Of a DNA stretch of 60,012 nt, positions 54,718 through 60,012 are shown one piece after another. The notes beneath the pieces are model-generated. The model was given only the letters and a program-made list of their open reading frames with translations. It searched no databases and was not told where the DNA came from. A program made the position numbers and the translations under genes. This stretch comes from a virus. Position 1 is the first letter of the stretch. Each line of letters begins with the position of its first letter. The stretch is taken from positions 1 through 60,012 of IMG/VR virus record IMGVR_UViG_3300021956_000015. One strand, 5' to 3'.

Positions 54718-56406
54718 TCACCCCTTTCTGGTAGGACCCAAAACGACATACCCACGCCCGTCATCCCCTTGCCGCTTCTTCTTCTCGGCCAGCCACTTCA
54801 CGTACCACGGCTCCGGGCCGGGGTTCGTAGGGGGAGCGTGATACTGCGGCTCATACGCACAGAGGTATTCCAGGCACTGAACAGCGTGGACCTCGCCACG
54901 CGTGTTGGGCATATCCGTGATGAACGGACCGCTGTTGCTCTGGACCACTTTTTTCTTGTATCGCTTGATCTCTCGGAAAAGCTCCGGAGTGCCGCCCTCC
55001 AGGAACTTCAGCCGCGTGCTGCCGTCCCCCTGGATGTGCAGCATCTGCCGCACCAGGTTTGTGCGGGCGATGATGTCGTCTGACCCGGGGACGAACTGGT
55101 GCCCGCTCATCTGGGCACGGATGTTCCGGATTCGCAGCTGCTCGGAGTACAGGTCGCATGGCAACCGGCCGGACCCCAGGTCGCGCAGGGTGCCGCCGTG
55201 CATGTCCATGATGAAGGCGTAGAAGTGCTGGTCTTGCACCTTCCTGGCAAACTCATCGCCCCAGATCAGGGCATTGGCATTGCGGATGTACAGCTCGTCA
55301 TAGATCAGCAAGAACTTCTCGTCCGGCGGCACCGCACCGAAGACGCACGCCATGACCGTGTGGCCAGGGTCGATGGCCACGTACCTGGTCCAGGTCGGAG
55401 GAATGCCGTTGGGCAGCTCCTCTCGCCGCAGCACGTGCACGGCCGGATTGAATGACGGGTACATGAGGATGGAGTCCTGAGTGAACTCACCCTCCGCACG
55501 CATGCGAAGCTCATCGACGCCCAGGGCCGACCACCGGCTGATGTTCTTCTCCTTCTCAGCCTGGTCGATATGCGCGTTGTCCAGAAACCGGAAGACGAAC
55601 TTCTTGATGATGGGGTTCTCGGTGCCAAGCTCGGCCTCGCGGTCCGCACGCTCACACAACCCCAGCAAGGCGTCGTTCTTGGAGTGCGGCATCGCGCTCC
55701 ACATCAGGCGCCCCTTGCGGTCTGCGAGGCGGGCCTGCATTTCACCTACCCAGGCGGGGTTGGAAATATCCTCGTCCAGGTGCACAAGATCGGCCTGAAA
55801 GCCCTGGGGCGGCTCGCCTTCCGACGAGAAGAAGTTAATGACCCAGCCGTTGGTCAACGTGACCTTCTGGCAGTAGCCGGCGTTCTTCAGCACCCATGAG
55901 GTGTCAACGACATAGCGCGGCGGGATCAATGGCGGGGCGGGCTTGGCCTCAGCGATTCGCTCGGCGTCCTCCTTGGGCCTGAACGCACGCCACTCATTGG
56001 TCTGCAAGTCACGGATGATCTTGAAGGCTCCAGCCTTGAAAAGCATCGGATAGCACACCAGGCCGATGTGCGGCCAGTTGCGGCCGACGATGACCATAAT
56101 GCCGTCACGCTCAGGATACTTGCCGTACGGGTCTTGCCCGGTAGCGGCTCTGGCGTCCTCCACAAACGTGGACAGGCTCTTTCCGCTGCGGTTGCCGCCA
56201 AGCACCACACGCTCAGAGCATTGCTCGGCGTGCATGGCGTCCTGGTGAGGCATCGGCTCATACAACCGCAACGCCTCAATGCGCCGGCTTTTCAGCTCGG
56301 CCTGAACTTCCTTGAGAACTCCCAGCGAGTGCTGGGTGAGCGCGGCCTTGAGGTCCACCCCTTCAGGCTTGGGCGGATCAGGAATCTGGCGCGGGTGCTT
56401 CTTCAC
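54718..56406 (-). CDS. Terminase large subunit
   Basis: 562 residues. Walker A is GGNRSGKS (70-77), Walker B LVHLDED with DED near 211-213, and the C-terminal nuclease has a YVAIDPGHT Asp and a FIMDMHGG segment. It packs phage DNA. It overlaps the small-subunit candidate by 29 bases in another frame. Confidence 0.9.
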   Translation of the reverse strand: MKKHPRQIPDPPKPEGVDLKAALTQHSLGVLKEVQAELKSRRIEALRLYEPMPHQDAMHAEQCSERVVLGGNRSGKSLSTFVEDARAATGQDPYGKYPERDGIMVIVGRNWPHIGLVCYPMLFKAGAFKIIRDLQTNEWRAFRPKEDAERIAEAKPAPPLIPPRYVVDTSWVLKNAGYCQKVTLTNGWVINFFSSEGEPPQGFQADLVHLDEDISNPAWVGEMQARLADRKGRLMWSAMPHSKNDALLGLCERADREAELGTENPIIKKFVFRFLDNAHIDQAEKEKNISRWSALGVDELRMRAEGEFTQDSILMYPSFNPAVHVLRREELPNGIPPTWTRYVAIDPGHTVMACVFGAVPPDEKFLLIYDELYIRNANALIWGDEFARKVQDQHFYAFIMDMHGGTLRDLGSGRLPCDLYSEQLRIRNIRAQMSGHQFVPGSDDIIARTNLVRQMLHIQGDGSTRLKFLEGGTPELFREIKRYKKKVVQSNSGPFITDMPNTRGEVHAVQCLEYLCAYEPQYHAPPTNPGPEPWYVKWLAEKKKRQGDDGRGYVVLGPTRKG

Positions 56407-56920
56407 GTACCTCCGGGAGTGCCTGGACCGTAATGGTCTTCAGCGTGGCTGCAGTTTCGATGAGTCGCTCGCGAAGCTCGTCCTCCAGCTCGTCCTCGCT
56501 CCAGAGCGTAAGCGGCTTCTTGGCCCCGCCCATCGCCGTGTTATTGGTGACCAGGCGGACGATGGTTTCCAGCTGTTTGGTGCGGAACGCGCCCCCGGGA
56601 GGGCTGTCGTAGAACTGCTTCATAAACAGGTTGGCGAACCCGCGGGTGCCGCCCATGTAATCCAGCAGCGTCTCCAGAAGCTCGGCGCTGTGCGGGATGT
56701 TCCCTCCGCCCAGCCTCGCCGCCTTGCAGAACACATCGACGGCGTCCCGTTCGATCTGGTCAAGCCTGTCGTCCTTCTTCTGCTTGCGTCGCTTCCGCTC
56801 ATAGGCCGTGCGGCAGGTCTTGCACCGTGGATGCCGCTTCCCGTCCGACGCCAGGTGGAAGGCGTCGTCAGGCAAATCCTTCTTGCACTTGACGCACGTT
56901 CTCACCGCTCTGCCATCCAC
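56378..56920 (-). CDS. Candidate terminase small subunit
   Basis: 180 residues. N-terminus has two CxxC (CVKCKKD, CKTC) zinc knuckles and a basic helix (KRRKQKKD); the rest is helical. Position just before the terminase large-subunit gene is the support. The zinc motif is unusual for a small terminase, so an HNH-less binding protein is possible. Confidence 0.5.
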   Translation of the reverse strand: MDGRAVRTCVKCKKDLPDDAFHLASDGKRHPRCKTCRTAYERKRRKQKKDDRLDQIERDAVDVFCKAARLGGGNIPHSAELLETLLDYMGGTRGFANLFMKQFYDSPPGGAFRTKQLETIVRLVTNNTAMGGAKKPLTLWSEDELEDELRERLIETAATLKTITVQALPEVREEAPAPDS

Positions 56921-58314
56921 ACGTGGCCATCGGTCTGGAATCCAACGAACAGCTCGTTGACTGCCCGGTTGACGCCCGGGAAGACGTCATAGTCATGGCC
57001 GGCGATCATGTGCTTCGCCAGCGGCTTCCACACCAGGACGTCCTGCCGGACGCTCTCATAGGAATGCTCGGCATCGATGTAGACGATGTCGAAGTCCTGC
57101 CCAGAGGCGAGGAAGTGCACGGACGCACTGACCGAATCGTCACGGTGCGGGATGATCTTGCCGTCACTGCGATACCGCTCAGTGTTCCGCAGGAACGTCT
57201 GGTACGCCGTCTCAGGGTCCACGCCCTGTGTCCCGCAGTCGTACTTGTTGCCCTTCCAGTGATCGATGCAGTGCACCGTGGCGCCAGCGTCGGCCATGGC
57301 AATGGCTGACCTGCCTGCCCATGATCCGATCTCTGCGATCACCGGATACCGGCCGTGGCGGGCGTGGAACTCACGGACCATCCGCTGGAGCGCTTCAACG
57401 TCACGCTCTGGAAGCTCCATGCCCAAGCCGTCGAACGTCCAGGACTTCTTGGCCTTCTCCAGCCACTCCGGGGCCTTGAGATCGCAGAGCTTTACGCCCA
57501 CCTCATGCCGCCCGGACCAGCAGTCCTTGAGCTTGGCGGACACTCCTGCAGCATCAATGACGATAGGCTTGCCGACGCACTTCGGCTTCCAGTGACCGGC
57601 CCACGCATCCCAGTTGCAGTACACCGGGTTGTAGCCCAGCTTCTGCGTGCCGACGAGCGACAGGTCGCGGGTCATGGTGACGTCCTCGGTAGACGCCTTC
57701 TCGGCAGCGAACTTGTCTTTCCATTCGTAGTAAAACCATGGCTTGTCGTCGGACGTCTTGGGCTCCGTCAGGTCGAAGGCCCGCATGTCATACATGATCA
57801 GACCCGTCGGCAGGGCAGCGCACTCCTGGATGCCGGCCATCTTGACCGCCGTATGACGGTCATACATCTCAAGCTGGAAGTCCGGGGCAGGGTGCTCGCT
57901 CTGCATGTTGTTCCAGCGGAACACGTAGACAGACTCTGCCGGCGGAGGGCCACAGTAGGGAGCCCCAACGACGCACGGCCCCTTGGCGTAGTGGCCGACG
58001 AAGAAGTCGAAGCTCGTTGGGAAGAACGGCTTGGCGTCAGGTGCTCCGGCGTGGACGTCCGGGTGCATGTCGGAGTCGATCATCACCAGGCAGTCGATGC
58101 CGAACTCGCGAGCCATGACGACGGCGCGGTTGCGAGTCATGGTGATCGGCGTGTCGGCCAGGTTCCAGACGCGGATGTTGTCCACCCGCGAGTCCTTGGC
58201 CAGTTCCGCGACGAGCGGGACCATCCACTCCCGGATGTTGGGCACCTCAGATGAGATGCCGCCGTTGCCGCCGTAGGAAAAGGTACAGAATCCGACGTTG
58301 AACTTCTGCTGCAT
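56902..58314 (-). CDS. Glycosyltransferase-methyltransferase fusion
   Basis: 470 residues from the ATG at 58314. The first half is a GT-A glycosyltransferase with a MIDSDMHPD DxD motif (Asp80, Asp82). The second half has an AEIGSWAGRSAIA SAM-binding loop and FDIVYIDAEHSYESV, a class I methyltransferase of the Methyltransf_24 type. It may sugar-modify and methylate phage DNA, capsid or host surface. It sits in the late block just after a Pro/Gln-rich protein and before the terminase genes. Confidence 0.7.
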   Translation of the reverse strand: MQQKFNVGFCTFSYGGNGGISSEVPNIREWMVPLVAELAKDSRVDNIRVWNLADTPITMTRNRAVVMAREFGIDCLVMIDSDMHPDVHAGAPDAKPFFPTSFDFFVGHYAKGPCVVGAPYCGPPPAESVYVFRWNNMQSEHPAPDFQLEMYDRHTAVKMAGIQECAALPTGLIMYDMRAFDLTEPKTSDDKPWFYYEWKDKFAAEKASTEDVTMTRDLSLVGTQKLGYNPVYCNWDAWAGHWKPKCVGKPIVIDAAGVSAKLKDCWSGRHEVGVKLCDLKAPEWLEKAKKSWTFDGLGMELPERDVEALQRMVREFHARHGRYPVIAEIGSWAGRSAIAMADAGATVHCIDHWKGNKYDCGTQGVDPETAYQTFLRNTERYRSDGKIIPHRDDSVSASVHFLASGQDFDIVYIDAEHSYESVRQDVLVWKPLAKHMIAGHDYDVFPGVNRAVNELFVGFQTDGHVWMAER

Positions 58315-58372
58315 GGCACACCTTGGGGGGGAAGGGGTGTTAGTGTACGTGCGTCTACGCACTTGGTCAAAG

Positions 58373-59857
58373 TCACTGCCTGAAGTCGGCGACGGCGGCC
58401 CGCTGCTGAGGACTTAGCCCAGCGTCGTTGTAGGCGAGGGGGACAGCCCACCGCAGGAGCGACTGGTATTCGTCAAGCCACGGCCTCGCCGTCCTGCCCT
58501 GGGCAGCCGGAGAGAGCTTCCCCCATGACAGCGATTTCTTGCGCAGCTCCTTCAGGCGCGCCAGCTTGGCGTCCGTTTCTGCAGACCTCTGGGAGGTTGC
58601 GGTACGCTCGCGGTCCTGCGCCGCCCGCAGCCGCTCCGCCAGCTCTGCAGACCCCTGCGGCGTCTCGCCCCACATGGTCCTCCCAGTTCTTCCGCCGGCC
58701 ACCTGCCCTATTAACGCGCCGGATGAGTTGTAGGACTGCACGCTTCGTCCGGCCGAATCAAATACTTGGTAGTTCCCGTTTGCGTCACGGCGAACTGTGT
58801 CACCCATGAAAAGTGATTTATACATAGGCGTGTCCTCAGGGCGGACAACGCCAGGCTGCGGCGATGAAGGCCTTGCCGCTCGCGTATGCGTTGGCGCCGG
58901 CGTGGCGGCGGAGGCCTTCTGCTCGTCCGACCGCTCGTCCGGCACGCCAGGGTCTTGTGGGTAGTAGTCCTGGACGCCCGGAACCTGCGGAATCGTCGGC
59001 TCCTGGAACTGGGGCTGGCGGTACGGATTGGACGATGGGTGCATGACGCCGTAGCCACCCGCAGCCGGCAATCCTCCGGAGTACTCGTATGTCGTCGGAC
59101 CTCCTCGCCCGCTCATCCAATCGTCCGGAGTTGGATGCGTGACCTGGACAGTCTGCCCACGGCCTCCGTAAGACGGGTCTTCCCACGCCAGCCTCTGGCT
59201 TAGCCCTGCCGGCTGCGGAGCAAACGGGTTCTGCCAGCCATCCGAAACCATCTGGTTGGCTTGCCCCATGAGCGTGTTGAAGTCCATCTGCGGCTTCTGC
59301 CCCCATGACGGCGGCGGTGCGCCATCACCGAGATACGTGCCGGCTCCGGCAAACATAGGACCTCTCGCCTCGTTGACCCGCTGGATCATGGCGTCCCGCT
59401 GCGTGAATGCTTGCTGTGGGGCAGCAAACTGCTGGCCGTCGATTCCAGTCGCGGACTGCGTAAACGGCTGAGGCCGCGGGGCCGTGGCATCATTGGCCAT
59501 GTTCCCCATTGGATTGTTGTAAAACGTGTTGACTCGCGGCTGTGCGCCACCAGGAGGCTGTGCCTGGCTGTACGCCCAGTTGCCGGCCCCCCAGCGGTTG
59601 TCGTTCTGCTGAGCGTTCTGCTGCGGGCTGTAGGCCTGGAATGGCGTGCCCTGCGACTGCGGCTGGACTGGGCGGGCGCGGCCAGGAGCGTACGCCGACA
59701 TGTCCGTGGCCTGCGGCTGACCCCATCCCATGGTCGCCATGGTCTGCTGGTTCTGCTGCTGCCCGGCCGTCTGTTTCTGGGCCGGCGGCTTCGGCTGCCC
59801 CGGCATGCCGTAGGTGTTTTCGCCCAGCGACGTCCCGTACGCACCCTTAGCGAGCAT
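58373..59857 (-). CDS. Pro/Gln/Gly-rich structural protein
   Basis: 494 residues. Disordered first 330 residues of Gln, Pro, Ala and Gly, with Trp and Tyr scattered, then a helical C-terminus (ELAERLRAAQDRERT). Possible virion or scaffold-like linker. The start overlaps the end of the 51-residue gene. No catalytic motif is visible. Confidence 0.55.
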   Translation of the reverse strand: MLAKGAYGTSLGENTYGMPGQPKPPAQKQTAGQQQNQQTMATMGWGQPQATDMSAYAPGRARPVQPQSQGTPFQAYSPQQNAQQNDNRWGAGNWAYSQAQPPGGAQPRVNTFYNNPMGNMANDATAPRPQPFTQSATGIDGQQFAAPQQAFTQRDAMIQRVNEARGPMFAGAGTYLGDGAPPPSWGQKPQMDFNTLMGQANQMVSDGWQNPFAPQPAGLSQRLAWEDPSYGGRGQTVQVTHPTPDDWMSGRGGPTTYEYSGGLPAAGGYGVMHPSSNPYRQPQFQEPTIPQVPGVQDYYPQDPGVPDERSDEQKASAATPAPTHTRAARPSSPQPGVVRPEDTPMYKSLFMGDTVRRDANGNYQVFDSAGRSVQSYNSSGALIGQVAGGRTGRTMWGETPQGSAELAERLRAAQDRERTATSQRSAETDAKLARLKELRKKSLSWGKLSPAAQGRTARPWLDEYQSLLRWAVPLAYNDAGLSPQQRAAVADFRQ

Positions 59858-60002
59858 CGCCGTTCTCCTGCGTCATGGCGTCCATCCCGGTGCCGGTCCC
59901 CTGGATCATCCGCAGCCGCTCCATGTCCATGAACGGAGCATCACGGCGGGCCTCTTCAATGAGGCGCCGGATGAACTCCAGGTTGGCGATGGCGGCATCC
60001 AT
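59847..60002 (-). CDS. 51-residue junction gene, complete copy
   Basis: MDAAIANLEFIRRLIEEARR begins a helical peptide ending in ENGDAR. It spans the repeat and continues past it, so it is complete only in this copy. No Shine-Dalgarno site is upstream; the stem-loop at 141-172 (circular coordinates) precedes it. The stop overlaps the start of the next gene (ATG at 59857). Confidence 0.6.
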   Translation of the reverse strand: MDAAIANLEFIRRLIEEARRDAPFMDMERLRMIQGTGTGMDAMTQENGDAR

Positions 60003-60012
60003 ACAAGCGAAA
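59873..60012. repeat. Terminal direct repeat, right copy
   Basis: Identical to 1-140 apart from C at 59886 (T at 14). See the left copy. Closing the circle removes one copy and gives about 59,872 bases. Confidence 0.95.

Noticed and set aside
1-60012. CRISPR array or diversity-generating retroelement
   Set aside because: No regularly spaced short repeats and no reverse transcriptase frame are visible.

Overview
The window is a complete tailed-phage genome of about 59.9 kb, read as a circle: the first and last 140 bases are the same sequence with one mismatch. The order portal, terminase, scaffold, major capsid protein, adaptor, nozzle-type tail hub and very large internal virion proteins, with no tape measure, sheath or tube, fits a podovirus-like member of Caudoviricetes. 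A tyrosine integrase suggests it can be temperate. Shine-Dalgarno sites of the AGGAGG type are common, so the host is a bacterium. The rich set of proteases, a protein with 27 cysteines and several small families I associate with planctomycete phages make a planctomycete-like freshwater host possible, but this is only an inference.

Layout. (1) The late block is on the minus strand. It starts near 12.2 kb, runs down to base 201, passes the circle junction and continues from 60.0 kb to 35.55 kb. It begins with a GC-rich, hairpin-studded island of micro-genes (9.4-12.2 kb) that carries a near-consensus sigma70 promoter. Next come kinase-like, LPD-type, HNH and ADP-ribosyltransferase proteins that look like a polyvalent protein split into separate genes (5.1-9.4 kb). 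Then come a Cys-rich protein, scaffold, capsid and decoration proteins, a glycosyltransferase-methyltransferase fusion, terminase, portal, tail fibres, adaptor, nozzle and the internal virion proteins, ending with a 1199-residue protein. (2) 12.48-22.23 kb on the plus strand is a run of about 26 small genes, many coupled by ATGA or GTGA overlaps. It holds a GP88-like protein, a sliding-clamp-like protein, a DUF932-like protein, small zinc-ribbon proteins and micro-membrane proteins, and ends with a serine recombinase. (3) 34.7-21.8 kb on the minus strand holds a RecE-like exonuclease, ERF annealase, SSB, SF2 helicase, many small genes, HNH and Holliday-junction-type nucleases, then a subtilisin-like protease, a papain-like protease, small membrane proteins and a sigma factor. 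(4) The tyrosine integrase (34.73-35.55 kb, plus strand) sits between the two minus blocks, next to a tRNA-like inverted repeat that may be attP.

How it may work together. The exonuclease, annealase, SSB and helicase form a recombination module. No DNA polymerase or primase is visible although a clamp-like protein is, so replication probably uses host enzymes. No muramidase, amidase or other classical endolysin is visible. The protease and membrane-protein cluster at 22.6-26.5 kb is the best candidate for the lysis cassette. Three neighbouring effector-like genes in the late block end in a common hydrophobic-acidic C-terminal motif, which may be a virion-packaging or delivery tag.
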